In this document: piece by piece, positions 1 through 8,841 of the stretch
Layout of the letters: each line of letters begins with the position of its first letter
How positions within the stretch are numbered: the stretch's first letter is position 1
Source of the DNA: an uncultured Eubacteriales bacterium
Lineage (GTDB): Bacteria > Bacillota > Clostridia > Peptostreptococcales > Anaerovoracaceae
Length of the DNA stretch: 25,165 nucleotides
Assembly: GCA_902803725.1 (NCBI GenBank)
Contig: CADCRD010000041.1
Location: 1 to 25,165, forward strand
Reading direction: 5' to 3'
The notes under the pieces: model-generated
Told to the model about the DNA's origin: nothing
Seen by the model: only the letters and a program-made list of their open reading frames with translations
Databases searched by the model: none
Made by a program: the position numbers and the translations under genes

Positions 1-309
1 CTTTGTCATGAGACCCGGCCCGATGGCCAGTGCGCTGAATTTCTGCATTACAACATTATTATCTATATCAATGCACATTGCCTGAGGAAGAGATACCTGA
101 AGTATCGGTATGATCTCTTTATTACAATAGAATGTGACCAGACCGCTTCCGCTCTTCAGCGCGCCTGTGCCGCACATCACCGCAGCTCCGGCCATGCCGT
201 AACTTCCTGCGCATATCAGAAGATGACCAAGATCCGATTTGTTCGCATCATCTGCTCTTCTTATGACGCTAAGCTTTTTCCTTACTGTTTCCTTTGTTAT
301 TTGTTCCAT
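1..309 (-). CDS. nnrD: ADP-dependent NAD(P)H-hydrate dehydratase, N-terminal part (cut by window edge)
   Basis: Only the first 103 residues are present; the gene runs off the left edge. NnrD uses ADP or ATP to dehydrate damaged NAD(P)H hydrate back to NAD(P)H in the cytoplasm. The visible part has the ribokinase-like opening of the family: a short leader, then LLICAGSYGMAGAAVMCGTG (about residues 31-50), an alternating LKSGSGLVT segment, and ALAIGPGL near the edge. The NnrE epimerase domain found fused in many homologues is absent, since the protein begins almost directly with the kinase fold. The ATG at 309-307 has an in-frame stop three bases further upstream. No clear ribosome binding site precedes it, only an A-run. 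It follows mgtE by 89 bases on the same strand and is probably co-transcribed. The family call is firm; catalytic motifs lie outside the window. Confidence 0.85.
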   Translation of the reverse strand, partial: MEQITKETVRKKLSVIRRADDANKSDLGHLLICAGSYGMAGAAVMCGTGALKSGSGLVTFYCNKEIIPILQVSLPQAMCIDIDNNVVMQKFSALAIGPGLMTK

Positions 310-398
310 TTTTTAATATATACTATGTCTGCCAAATTTTTATTTGGTTATTTTTCTTTTTTGATCGCTCTGGTTTCAGCTTTATCACTGATGACAGA

Positions 399-1784
399 TC
401 ATATTCCAAGGATAATGGTAGCCAGTGTGAAGTAAGTGGTTACTGACACCATGTCTGTCATCGAAGCAATCATCGGGCTTGCCATAAGCGCAGGGTCTAT
501 CCCTATTTTTTTTGCAAGCAAAGGCAGCATACCTCCGATGCATTTTGCGATAACAACGATCAGCAGCATCGCAAAACTGACAGTCAGTGCAATCGCGAAA
601 TGATCAGGATCATTTCGCTGTTCAAAGAAAACACGGAAGAATGTGAACAGCGACAGACAGATCCCAATGATAGCGCTTACACGAAATTCCTTCCACAGTA
701 CCCTCAAAAAGTCCTGCACATCCAGATCCCCTACACCAATGCTTCGTATTATCAGCGTAGCGGACTGAGATCCTGAATTGCCGCCCGTGCCCATCAGCAT
801 CGGCATATAAGCGACGAGACATATTACTGCCTGGAGTCCCATTTCAAAATGCGAAATAATGGCACCTGTGGCTATATATGAGAGCATCAGGAAGAACAGC
901 CATGGCAGGCGGCTCTTTACCTGTTGCGAAACGGGAGTGTCAAGATATTCTGTCGTGGTGCTGTCTACAACTCCGGCCATTCTCTCGATATCCTCAGTCG
1001 TTTCTTCTTCGATGACCTCGAATATATCGTCCATCGTAACGATACCTACTATCCTGTCCTCATTATCCACTACAGGTATGGCCAGAAAGCCATATCTCTG
1101 GAACATCTCGGATACTTCCTCCTGGTCTTCGTAAACGTTTACGCTGACAACATCTTTTCTGATGATCTCTGACAAATGCATATCATCATCACTGATAACG
1201 AGAGTTCTCAGCGATACAATGCCCTGAAGCTTTCTTCCTTCGTCCTTGATATAACAGGTATAGATAGTCTCACGATCCATCCCTACCTTTTTAATATAGT
1301 CCATTGCCTGTCTGACTGTCATATCACGCCTGAGACTGATATAATCTGGCGTCATGAGAGCGCCGGCACAGTTTTCAGGATAATTAAGGAAGGTATTTAT
1401 CTGTTTTCGCTCGTGCCTGGGCGTTTTTTCAAGGATCTTGTCGACCAGATTGGCCGGCAGTTCTTCAAGAACGTCTATCTTATCGTCAAAGTCAAGCTCA
1501 TCGATTATGTAATTGATCTCACGGTCAGTGATCCCGTTGATTATCTCGACCTGGTCTTCTGTTGACATATATGAAAAAACATCGACGGAAATATCCTTTG
1601 GCAGCATTCTGAACGCTATGATGGCAGCATCCAGGCTGATTTCGTCGATCACTTCTGTCATTACTTCAGCAATATCCGCTGCATTGAGCAAAAGCAGTTC
1701 ATTCCGGGCGGCCGTGTACTTTTTTTCTTCTAATAATTCCAGAACGGTTTCCTGGATCTCTTCGAATTCTTTTTTTTCTTCCAC
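399..1784 (-). CDS. mgtE: Magnesium transporter/channel MgtE
   Basis: A 461-residue homodimeric inner-membrane Mg2+ channel gated by cytosolic Mg2+. It has the full family layout: a helical acidic N domain (about 1-125), two CBS domains (about 140-265, including GFLAIPVVDNEDRIVGIVT), a connecting helix, and a membrane domain from about residue 295. The membrane part holds the signature YMPMLMGTGGNSGSQSATL and a final helix with ASPMIASMTDMVSVTTYF, whose Asp corresponds to the conserved pore aspartate of the family. I place the start at a GTG (1784-1782), because GGAGGT lies 5 bases upstream; an in-frame ATG at 1829 would add 15 residues and has no ribosome binding site. A good sigma-A-type promoter lies at 1927-1956. 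I looked for an M-box Mg2+ riboswitch in the roughly 135-nt leader and did not see its conserved sequences. nnrD follows downstream. Confidence 0.95.
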   Translation of the reverse strand: MEEKKEFEEIQETVLELLEEKKYTAARNELLLLNAADIAEVMTEVIDEISLDAAIIAFRMLPKDISVDVFSYMSTEDQVEIINGITDREINYIIDELDFDDKIDVLEELPANLVDKILEKTPRHERKQINTFLNYPENCAGALMTPDYISLRRDMTVRQAMDYIKKVGMDRETIYTCYIKDEGRKLQGIVSLRTLVISDDDMHLSEIIRKDVVSVNVYEDQEEVSEMFQRYGFLAIPVVDNEDRIVGIVTMDDIFEVIEEETTEDIERMAGVVDSTTTEYLDTPVSQQVKSRLPWLFFLMLSYIATGAIISHFEMGLQAVICLVAYMPMLMGTGGNSGSQSATLIIRSIGVGDLDVQDFLRVLWKEFRVSAIIGICLSLFTFFRVFFEQRNDPDHFAIALTVSFAMLLIVVIAKCIGGMLPLLAKKIGIDPALMASPMIASMTDMVSVTTYFTLATIILGI

Positions 1785-1862
1785 GCCGCACCTCCTTTCC
1801 GGGCCCAACATGACAATACTGATACTCACATATTGACTGTATGGTACGACTTTTTTGTCTTT

Positions 1863-1882
1863 TTATTAACGAATTATTAACG
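1863..1882. repeat. 9-bp direct repeat, 11-bp period, in the mgtE leader
   Basis: TTATTAACG occurs at 1863-1871 and again at 1874-1882. The period of 11 bases is about one helical turn, which would place both copies on the same DNA face. It lies downstream of the predicted mgtE start point. It could be a regulator site or chance in AT-rich DNA. Confidence 0.35.
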
Positions 1883-1926
1883 CTGACTTCCCTGTAAAAA
1901 AAAGAAAATATGAAATCAAGCTCTTA

Positions 1927-1956
1927 ATTATAACGCAAAAACAGAGTTTTTATCAA
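1927..1956 (-). promoter_or_regulatory. Predicted promoter of mgtE
   Basis: Reading the minus strand, TTGATA (1956-1951), an 18-base spacer and TATAAT (1932-1927) give a near-consensus vegetative promoter. Transcription would begin near 1920, leaving a leader of about 135 nt before the GTG start. The leader contains a 9-bp direct repeat at 1863-1871 and 1874-1882. Together with the gdhA promoter and leader, this accounts for the 309-base gap between mgtE and gdhA; I see no gene in it. Confidence 0.6.
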
Positions 1957-2003
1957 CAGCCAAAATCAAATATGATAGAAATTACTAATTTGTCGTAAAT
2001 GTA

Positions 2004-2032
2004 TTGAATATTGTCTAACAATGTGATATATT
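2004..2032 (+). promoter_or_regulatory. Predicted promoter of gdhA
   Basis: TTGAAT (2004-2009), a 17-base spacer and TATATT (2027-2032) resemble a vegetative promoter. Transcription would start near 2039, giving a leader of about 54 nt. That leader holds a perfect AT-rich hairpin, TCAAAAA-CAT-TTTTTGA (2058-2074), just before the ribosome binding site AAGGAG (2078-2083), which lies 10 bases ahead of the ATG. Confidence 0.5.
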
Positions 2033-2093
2033 TTTAACAGCAAATTTTACTTATTTCTCAAAAACATTTTTTGAAAAAAGGAGCGTAACTAAA

Positions 2094-3461
2094 ATGTCTA
2101 ATTATGTTCAGAAATGCATCGATGAATGTATTGCTAAGAACCCTGGCGAAGTTGAATTTCACCAGACTGTTGAAGAAGTACTGACTTCACTCGTTCCGGT
2201 TATCGAACAGCACCCGGAATATGAAGAATGTGCACTTCTTGAAAGACTGACTGAGCCTGAAAGAGGCGTTACTTTCAGAGTTGTTTGGGTAGATGACAAC
2301 GGCAAAGTACAGGTTAACAAGGGCTACAGATATCAGTTCAACAGCGCTATCGGACCTTACAAAGGTGGTCTGAGATTTGCTCCGAACGTATATCCGGGCA
2401 TCATCAAGTTCCTCGGATTCGAGCAGATCTTCAAGAACTCACTGACAGGTCTTCCGATCGGCGGCGGCAAAGGTGGTTCAGACTTTGATCCGAACGGCAA
2501 ATCTGATGCTGAAATCATGAGATTCTGCCAGGCATTTATGACAGAGCTTTACAGACACATTGGACCGAACACAGACGTTCCGGCTGGTGACCTCGGTGTT
2601 GGCGGCAGAGAAATCGGATATCTGTTCGGACAGTACAAGAGAATCGTTGACAGATATGAAGGCGTTCTCACAGGTAAAGGAATTCCTTACGGTGGTCTTC
2701 TCGGAAGAGCTGAAGCTACAGGATTCGGTATCGTATGGTATGCTGAAGAAATGCTGAAGGCTAACGGAGAAGAAATGAAGGGCAAAGTTTGCGGTATTTC
2801 CGGTTTCGGTAATGTTGCCTGGGGTGCTGCTTGGAAACTTTGGGAACTCGGAGCTAAGTGCGTAACAATTTCAGGTCCGGATGGATACATCTATGACCCG
2901 GATGGCATCTGCACACAGGAAAAGGTTGATTACCTCCTCGAGCTCAGAGGAAGCGGCAAGAACATCTGCGCACCTTATGCAGAAAAATTCCCGAACGCTA
3001 AGTTCATCGAAGGCAAAAAGCCTTGGGGAGTATGCCAGGACTTCGATGTTAAAGTTGACCTGTTCATTCCTTGCGCTATGCAGAATGACGTTCACATGGA
3101 AGACGCTAAGAACATCGTTGAATCAGGATGCAAATTCTACTGCGAAGGCGCTAACATGCCTACAACTAACGATGCTCTCGTTTACCTCATGGATAACCTT
3201 ACAGCTGTTGGTCCGGCTAAGGCTGCTAATGCTGGCGGCGTTGCTTGCTCCTGCATCGAAATGGGACAGAATGCTGGTCATACTAAGTTCCAGCACGAAG
3301 CTGTATATGAGCAGCTGCACGAAATCATGATCAACATCTACAATGCTTGTGCTAACGCTGGCGAAAAATACTATGGCAACAAGAACGCTCTGGTACAGGG
3401 TGGTAACATTGCCGGATTCGAAAGAGTTGCAGAAGCAATGATGGCTCAGGGTCTTGTATAA
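2094..3461 (+). CDS. gdhA: Glutamate dehydrogenase, hexameric class I
   Basis: A 455-residue enzyme interconverting glutamate and 2-oxoglutarate plus ammonia; in amino-acid-fermenting Clostridia it is a major catabolic enzyme. Positions known from the C. symbiosum enzyme are found one residue later: Lys90 (GPYKGGLRF), Lys114, catalytic Lys126 (PIGGGKGGSDFDPNG) and Asp166 (VPAGDLGVGGREIG). The nucleotide-binding loop GFGNVAWGAA is followed by SGPDGYIYDPDG, the same form as in the NAD-dependent C. symbiosum enzyme and unlike the E. coli NADP enzyme, so NAD use is likely but not proven. Codon use is strongly biased compared with neighbours (Arg almost only AGA, many GGT, GCT and GTT), indicating very high expression. 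It is monocistronic: its own promoter upstream and a strong terminator at 3501-3531. Confidence 0.97.
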   Translation: MSNYVQKCIDECIAKNPGEVEFHQTVEEVLTSLVPVIEQHPEYEECALLERLTEPERGVTFRVVWVDDNGKVQVNKGYRYQFNSAIGPYKGGLRFAPNVYPGIIKFLGFEQIFKNSLTGLPIGGGKGGSDFDPNGKSDAEIMRFCQAFMTELYRHIGPNTDVPAGDLGVGGREIGYLFGQYKRIVDRYEGVLTGKGIPYGGLLGRAEATGFGIVWYAEEMLKANGEEMKGKVCGISGFGNVAWGAAWKLWELGAKCVTISGPDGYIYDPDGICTQEKVDYLLELRGSGKNICAPYAEKFPNAKFIEGKKPWGVCQDFDVKVDLFIPCAMQNDVHMEDAKNIVESGCKFYCEGANMPTTNDALVYLMDNLTAVGPAKAANAGGVACSCIEMGQNAGHTKFQHEAVYEQLHEIMINIYNACANAGEKYYGNKNALVQGGNIAGFERVAEAMMAQGLV

Positions 3462-3500
3462 GCTCAGGATTAAATAATCCGAAACTGAATTAGACTAACA

Positions 3501-3531
3501 AAAAAGACCGGTGTTCTTCACCGGTCTTTTT
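3501..3531. terminator. Bidirectional terminator between gdhA and addA
   Basis: GACCGGTG (3506-3513), loop TTCTT and CACCGGTC (3519-3526) form a perfect 8-bp stem, flanked by five A on the left and five T on the right. It therefore works in both orientations, serving gdhA on plus and addA (ending at 3547) on minus. Confidence 0.92.
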
Positions 3532-3546
3532 CATATTTCCAAAACT

Positions 3547-6500
3547 TTAATTATCTGCATCAACAATTACAGCTCTGTCCTCGGAGAACAGATACAGGTA
3601 GCTTTCTGAGACTTTCAGACCTGTTGATTTTTCAAGCGCCTCCTTATACAGCGACAGCTGTTCCCTGTAAATATCCTCTATGCCTTCTGTATTGTAATTT
3701 GTTTTATAATCCAACAGCACTATATGCTTGCTCTGCTCACCCTCTTTTGTGTCATCTTCTTCGATAAAATAGCAGTCAATGATTCCCTGAACGATGATTT
3801 CATGACCGTCCTTTTCGTGGAGAATGTTAAATGGTTTTTCTTTATGCAGTTCTTCAGCTGCAGCTATGCGTTTTCCCAAACTGCTTTCAAAGAATCGGAT
3901 GATCTTGTCCACGTTTACGGCATCAGCTTCCTTCTCTGAAATCGCATTCTCCTGAACCAGCATTTGAACACAATCCTCGATGCACTCCCTCGCCCTGCTC
4001 TTCACAGCTGGACTGGATGCACCCGAAGATCCCACGGCATATCCTAATGCCTCAAACACCTTATTGAAATCGAGCCTTTCCATTACAAAATGCATCAGAG
4101 TCCCAAAGGCTGCCCCGCCAATGCTTTGATCCTTCATGGCAAAGCCCGGCCTTTTCAGCTCTATATGAAGGTCATCGCCTGCATTCAGTTCGCTTACTGA
4201 ATACTTTGATTTGACCTCAAGCTCAGTCTCATGCGGGTAACGAAAATCCAGCATCTGAACGACTCTTTTATTTACATCATTATTCTCAGGAGGTCTGTTC
4301 ATCTTAAGATCAAAAATGTCAGAATCTCTTTTCTGTGTCTCAGAGTCTTTTTCCGGACTGACTACATCATTACCAAATATTTCATCTGCCGAATTATCAG
4401 CATATTCTTTTACTTCAGTGATCTTTCTGTCGATCACCGGTTCAAGAATATTCAGATAAGAGGCCTCCGTACTTTTTGCATTGCCTCTTGTGCCCAGAAG
4501 GATCAGCTTTTCCTTCGCTCTCGTGCATGCAACATACAGCACTCTGATCTCCTCATCAAGATTATCCTGATTTTTTTTGTCAATGATCAGTCGCTGCAGC
4601 AGAGTGTTATAATAACAATGATGCTCAAGGTCTACGCACCGCATCGCAAAGCCCAGATCCTTATGCCAGATTCCCGGAGCATCAGTTTTTTCTTTGCGGA
4701 AAGTCTCTCCCAGTCCGCAGACTATCACGACCGGAAATTCAAGACCCTTGCTCTTGTGTATCGTCAATATCCTGACTGCATCATCGCTGTCATCAGAGAT
4801 CTGAGCCTGCGATGAATCTGTATTCTGTCTGATGACATCAAGATATTTCAGGAAGCTGAAGATCGTGCCGTTTCCTTTGCTGTCAAATTCAGCTGCTTTT
4901 TCGATAAACTGTCTGATATTTGCCTGCCGCTGCAGTCCGCCGGAAAGTGCGCCCGAATAAGCATAATATCCGCTGCTGCTGATTATTTCAGAGAGCAGTT
5001 CATCAGTTGTCATATACACCGAGCGCTCTGACCAGCTGTTGATCTTATCAATGGTTTCAGCAGCCTTCGCTCTGAGTTCAATATCGCTTCTGTCTGTGTT
5101 ACTCCCCTGTTCGCTCTCTCCTTTTGCAGCAGCAAAACTGTTCAGGCAATCAAAAAAATCTCCTTCTGTGTCGTACAGTCTTATCTTTATCAGTTCATCG
5201 ATGGTGAAGCCGAAAATACCGGATCTCAAAACCGACAGCAGCGGAATATCCTGATGCCTGTTATCTATCACTCGCAGCATATCTGACAGCGTTTCGATCT
5301 CAACTGAATCAAAATATCCGCTATTATCATCAATGATAGCTTCGATGCCGTTTTGCATCAGAATGTCATATACCTTGTCTGCCCTGTTTTTTGCATACCT
5401 CAGGAGAATAACGATATCTTTTTTTCTGACAGGCCGTTCCTCCCCTGTCTTTGAATCATATATTTTGCGGCCAAGGTTTTCCTTTATAAGACGGGCAGCC
5501 AGATGAGCTTCATATTCAATATTTTTAAGTTTTTTCAGTTCATTAAGATCTGCGGCATCATTAATATTGAATGGATCTGTTTGCACACTGTCCAGAATTG
5601 CCTGCTTATCAATTATATGCATCTCACTCTTATGCACTATCGGGCCTTCATAAGCATCCCCTTTATAAAGCATCGCATCTTCATCATAATCAGGCATTAT
5701 ATGACCAAAAAGGTCATTTACAGTATCTATGACGCTCTGCTTGCTGCGGAAATTAGTATTAAGATCAATTTTCCTGCCAATACCTTCATCAGCATATAAA
5801 GCATATCTTTTATATCTGTCCCTGAAAATATCCGGTTCAGCCAGCCTGAAGCCATATATACTCTGCTTTATATCTCCGACCATGAACAGATTGTTCTCTT
5901 TCTTGATGGACGATATTATAGCCTCCTGTATATAATTGCTGTCCTGGTATTCATCAATAAAAATATAATCGAATCTGTCACGGATCTCAGAAGCTGCATC
6001 TTTATTCTTCAGTATTTCCAGCGCAAAATGACTGGCATCTGAGAAGTCCATCTGCCCCTTATCAAGTCTTTTTTCTATACTGATCTGCTCATACATTTTC
6101 AATATACTCAAAAGAGTACTCGCAAAAGGAGCTGTTGCATTTATCCTGCTGACGGCATCATTCAATGATCCGAGATACATTTCCTTTGTATCGCTGATGA
6201 TCTTTTTAGCATTATCCCGTCTGCTCGTGTAATCTTTTTTTATCAGCTCATAATCTTCTTTTTCAGATTTTGCGACCGATATTCTGGGAAATGTCACTGA
6301 TCCAAACAATTCACATGCTTCTTCAAAATCTCTGAATCGTGTGCATCTTTCCACCTGCTCCAGCTCTTCTGACGCACGCTTCGCCTGGCTGGCGATCCCG
6401 TTCAGATCGAGGATCTCATATGCTTCTTCCAGCAGCCCGGCTGCCTTTCGGGCATTTTTACCTACTGTTTGCAGCAGCTGATCCATCATGGCTCCTGACT

Positions 6501-7110
6501 TGAGATCTTCCTTGTCAATTTTCAGTTTTCTGATACTCTCTTCCAGCCAATCGAGACATCCCGGCATGGCGCGAAGACTGTCATACAGATCCATCAGCTT
6601 TTCCTTCAGCATTTTATCGCTCTTCGGACTGCTGTAAGCATCCAGAAAACGGATCACTTCTTCCCGGCCTTCCGCGTAAAGTCTGTCAAATGTCTCATCC
6701 ATTGATTCAATGTTGATCAGAGCCGCATCTTCAGGGGAGCAGATCTCAAGGTCAGGTTCAATGTCGATTATATAAAAATACTGCCTTACAATATCTATAA
6801 TGAATGAATCAAACGTACTGATCCATGCCTCGCCGAGCTTTTCGAGCTGTATTTGCATTTCTTCCGCAGTATCAGGATCATCCCCGGCCTGACTGATCAG
6901 TGCATCTGCTATCTTTTCCTTCATTTCCGAGGCCGCTGCCCTGGTAAACGTCACGACCAGAAAACGGTCAATATCCTTTTTTTCTTCTATGATCAGTCTC
7001 TTTATGCGTTCGACCAGAACAGCAGTCTTTCCTGAGCCTGCCGCCGCTGCGACAAGAAGATCACTGCCGTTCGAATCAATTACTTCTTTTTGTTTTTCTG
7101 TCCAATTCAT
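3547..7110 (-). CDS. addA: Helicase-nuclease subunit AddA
   Basis: An 1187-residue UvrD-like helicase with a C-terminal RecB-family nuclease, the AddA subunit of the AddAB complex that resects DNA double-strand ends for recombination. All superfamily-1 motifs are visible: Walker A AAAAGSGKT (21-29, Lys28), VTFTRAAASEMKEK, FIDEYQDSN (Walker B), VGDIKQSIYGFR, NTNFRSKQSV, LTIHKSKGLEFPVVIV and VLYVACTRAKEKL. The nuclease active site LLDYKTN begins at Asp1134. Length matches the family (about 1200). The ATG at 7110 has AAGGGG close upstream. AddA normally pairs with AddB, encoded next door in most Firmicutes, but no addB is adjacent here: gpmI lies upstream on the other strand and gdhA downstream. 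No motif looks damaged, so the gene should be active if addB is elsewhere. Confidence 0.96.
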   Translation of the reverse strand: MNWTEKQKEVIDSNGSDLLVAAAAGSGKTAVLVERIKRLIIEEKKDIDRFLVVTFTRAAASEMKEKIADALISQAGDDPDTAEEMQIQLEKLGEAWISTFDSFIIDIVRQYFYIIDIEPDLEICSPEDAALINIESMDETFDRLYAEGREEVIRFLDAYSSPKSDKMLKEKLMDLYDSLRAMPGCLDWLEESIRKLKIDKEDLKSGAMMDQLLQTVGKNARKAAGLLEEAYEILDLNGIASQAKRASEELEQVERCTRFRDFEEACELFGSVTFPRISVAKSEKEDYELIKKDYTSRRDNAKKIISDTKEMYLGSLNDAVSRINATAPFASTLLSILKMYEQISIEKRLDKGQMDFSDASHFALEILKNKDAASEIRDRFDYIFIDEYQDSNYIQEAIISSIKKENNLFMVGDIKQSIYGFRLAEPDIFRDRYKRYALYADEGIGRKIDLNTNFRSKQSVIDTVNDLFGHIMPDYDEDAMLYKGDAYEGPIVHKSEMHIIDKQAILDSVQTDPFNINDAADLNELKKLKNIEYEAHLAARLIKENLGRKIYDSKTGEERPVRKKDIVILLRYAKNRADKVYDILMQNGIEAIIDDNSGYFDSVEIETLSDMLRVIDNRHQDIPLLSVLRSGIFGFTIDELIKIRLYDTEGDFFDCLNSFAAAKGESEQGSNTDRSDIELRAKAAETIDKINSWSERSVYMTTDELLSEIISSSGYYAYSGALSGGLQRQANIRQFIEKAAEFDSKGNGTIFSFLKYLDVIRQNTDSSQAQISDDSDDAVRILTIHKSKGLEFPVVIVCGLGETFRKEKTDAPGIWHKDLGFAMRCVDLEHHCYYNTLLQRLIIDKKNQDNLDEEIRVLYVACTRAKEKLILLGTRGNAKSTEASYLNILEPVIDRKITEVKEYADNSADEIFGNDVVSPEKDSETQKRDSDIFDLKMNRPPENNDVNKRVVQMLDFRYPHETELEVKSKYSVSELNAGDDLHIELKRPGFAMKDQSIGGAAFGTLMHFVMERLDFNKVFEALGYAVGSSGASSPAVKSRARECIEDCVQMLVQENAISEKEADAVNVDKIIRFFESSLGKRIAAAEELHKEKPFNILHEKDGHEIIVQGIIDCYFIEEDDTKEGEQSKHIVLLDYKTNYNTEGIEDIYREQLSLYKEALEKSTGLKVSESYLYLFSEDRAVIVDADN

Positions 7111-7136
7111 ATGTTATCCCCTTCCATGGCCATAAT

Positions 7137-7145
7137 ATTATAACA
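7137..7145 (-). promoter_or_regulatory. Extended -10 promoter element of addA
   Basis: TGTTATAAT reads on the minus strand from 7145 to 7137, with transcription expected near 7130 and a leader of about 20 nt before the ATG. I find no convincing -35 box. The divergent gpmI promoter lies about 100 bases away, and an AT-rich inverted repeat (TAATAATA at 7155-7162, TATTATTA at 7175-7182) lies between them. Confidence 0.5.
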
Positions 7146-7244
7146 TTAAAACAGTAATAATAATTTTTTATTAATATTATTATGATCCATTCAGCATCCG
7201 AAAATGCTTTCAAAACAATAACCCGCACACTAGCCCACAGATTG

Positions 7245-7253
7245 TGTTATAAT
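7245..7253 (+). promoter_or_regulatory. Extended -10 promoter element of gpmI
   Basis: TGTTATAAT at 7245-7253 predicts transcription from about 7260. The ATG at 7264 would then have only a 3-4 nt leader, whereas the GTG at 7288 has both a leader and a ribosome binding site. This supports the GTG as the real start. No clear -35 box is seen. Confidence 0.55.
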
Positions 7254-7287
7254 AGCAATAATCATGAAAGAAAAGAGGTGCAGGACA

Positions 7288-8814
7288 GTGAATATTTCTA
7301 AAAAACCAACGATGCTGATGATTCTGGACGGTTTCGGACTGAATCCGGAAACGCACGGAAATGCTATTGCGCAGGCCAGCAAGCCTAATATAGATGCTCT
7401 GATGAAAAATTACCCGATGACCAGCCTTCAGGCCAGCGGTATGGCTGTAGGTCTTCCTGACGGACAGATGGGAAACTCAGAAGTGGGACACCTCAATATC
7501 GGTGCAGGAAGAATCATCTATCAGGAGCTTACAAATATCACAAATCATATTGAAGATGAGTCTTTTTTTGACAACGAGGCCTTCAACAAGGCCATAGATC
7601 ATGTTAAAAAGAACGGCTCAGCACTTCACCTGCTCGGACTGCTTTCTGACGGCGGCGTACACTCACACATCACACATCTTTTTGCCCTGATCGACCTTGC
7701 GAAGAAGAAAGGCGTTGAAGATGTTGTGATCCACTGTTTCCTCGATGGACGCGACGTACCGCCCAGATGCGCTCTGACTTATACGAATGAACTTGAAGCA
7801 TACATAAAAAAGGCAGGGATCGGCAGGATCGGCGTGATCAGCGGAAGATATTACGCAATGGACAGAGACAAACGGTGGGATCGTATCAGCAAAGCATATG
7901 ATGCAATGACTCTTGGCGTTGGAGATACTGCCGCAACACCTAAAGAAGCCATTAAAAACTCCTACAGCCGCAAGATAGATGACGAATTTCTTGTGCCATG
8001 CGTACTTGATGAAAAAAACATAGTGTGTGACGGCGACGCGATGATCATGTTCAATTTCAGACCGGACAGAGCCAGAGAGATCACACGTGCCTTTACCGAT
8101 GCGGATTTTGATGGTTTTGAGCGTAAAAAGACGGTCAATGATCTGTGTTATGTATGCATGACGCAGTATGATGCAACAATGCCGAATGTTCTGATCGCCT
8201 ATCCGCCGGAGCACTATGACAATACATTTGGTGAATATATATCAGATCTGGGTCTCAGTCAGCTGCGCATCGCAGAAACAGAAAAATATGCTCATGTTAC
8301 ATTCTTCTTCAACGGCGGCGTTGAGGAACCCAACAACAATGAAGACAGGATACTCGTACCCTCCCCTAAGGTCGCCACATATGACCTTCAGCCGGAGATG
8401 AGTGCATATATCGTGACCGATAAAGTTCTGGAAGCGATAGAATCAGACAAATATGATGTTATCATACTGAATTTTGCAAATGCTGATATGGTAGGACACA
8501 CAGGTGTGATGCAGGCCGCGGTCAGAGCCATCGAAGCGCTGGATGTTTGTGTCGACAGAATAACAAAGAGCATACTCGCCAAAGGCGGCCAGATATTCCT
8601 GACCGCAGACCACGGGAACGCCGATACAATGATTGGCCCTCATGATGAGATCATAACCGCACATTCACTCAATCCTGTGCCGTTTATTCATATCGCAGAC
8701 GACAGCAGAGAACTGAAAGACGGCGGCAAACTTGCTGACATCGCTCCGACTATGCTGGATGCAATGGGCATTGATATCCCTCCGGAAATGACAGGAACGA
8801 GTCTTCTGAAATAA
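7288..8814 (+). CDS. gpmI: 2,3-bisphosphoglycerate-independent phosphoglycerate mutase
   Basis: A 508-residue Mn2+-dependent glycolytic enzyme interconverting 3- and 2-phosphoglycerate, in the alkaline-phosphatase superfamily. The N terminus TMLMILDGFGLNPE carries the metal-binding Asp. The phosphoserine motif is GQMGNSEVGHLNIGAGR, followed by LLSDGGVHSHITHLFAL and FLDGRDVPP; the C-terminal metal site is ILNFANADMVGHTG and TADHGNAD. I choose GTG at 7288, because AGGTG (7276-7280) is 7 bases upstream and homologues begin at this point; the in-frame ATG at 7264 would add eight basic residues. It is not in a glycolytic operon here. A small gene of unknown function follows 27 bases downstream and shares its terminator at 9251-9280. 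Confidence 0.96.
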   Translation: MNISKKPTMLMILDGFGLNPETHGNAIAQASKPNIDALMKNYPMTSLQASGMAVGLPDGQMGNSEVGHLNIGAGRIIYQELTNITNHIEDESFFDNEAFNKAIDHVKKNGSALHLLGLLSDGGVHSHITHLFALIDLAKKKGVEDVVIHCFLDGRDVPPRCALTYTNELEAYIKKAGIGRIGVISGRYYAMDRDKRWDRISKAYDAMTLGVGDTAATPKEAIKNSYSRKIDDEFLVPCVLDEKNIVCDGDAMIMFNFRPDRAREITRAFTDADFDGFERKKTVNDLCYVCMTQYDATMPNVLIAYPPEHYDNTFGEYISDLGLSQLRIAETEKYAHVTFFFNGGVEEPNNNEDRILVPSPKVATYDLQPEMSAYIVTDKVLEAIESDKYDVIILNFANADMVGHTGVMQAAVRAIEALDVCVDRITKSILAKGGQIFLTADHGNADTMIGPHDEIITAHSLNPVPFIHIADDSRELKDGGKLADIAPTMLDAMGIDIPPEMTGTSLLK

Positions 8815-8841
8815 TATATACAAGCATTAGTAAACAGAAAA

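Noticed and set aside
332..347. CCAAAT-TTTT-ATTTGG hairpin between mgtE and nnrD as a terminator
   Set aside because: The T-rich tail follows only on the plus strand, where no gene is transcribed toward it; on the minus strand no T run follows.
223..435. 70-codon plus-strand frame at the left end
   Set aside because: It crosses the nnrD start and the mgtE end in antisense; hydrophobic composition comes from AT-rich DNA, with no ribosome binding site.
4231..4815. 194-codon open frame on the plus strand inside addA
   Set aside because: It lies wholly antisense to a well-conserved helicase, has no ribosome binding site and encodes a low-complexity, Phe/Ile-rich chain typical of shadow frames.
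7663..8214. 183-codon minus-strand frame inside gpmI
   Set aside because: Antisense shadow of a conserved enzyme; no initiation signals.
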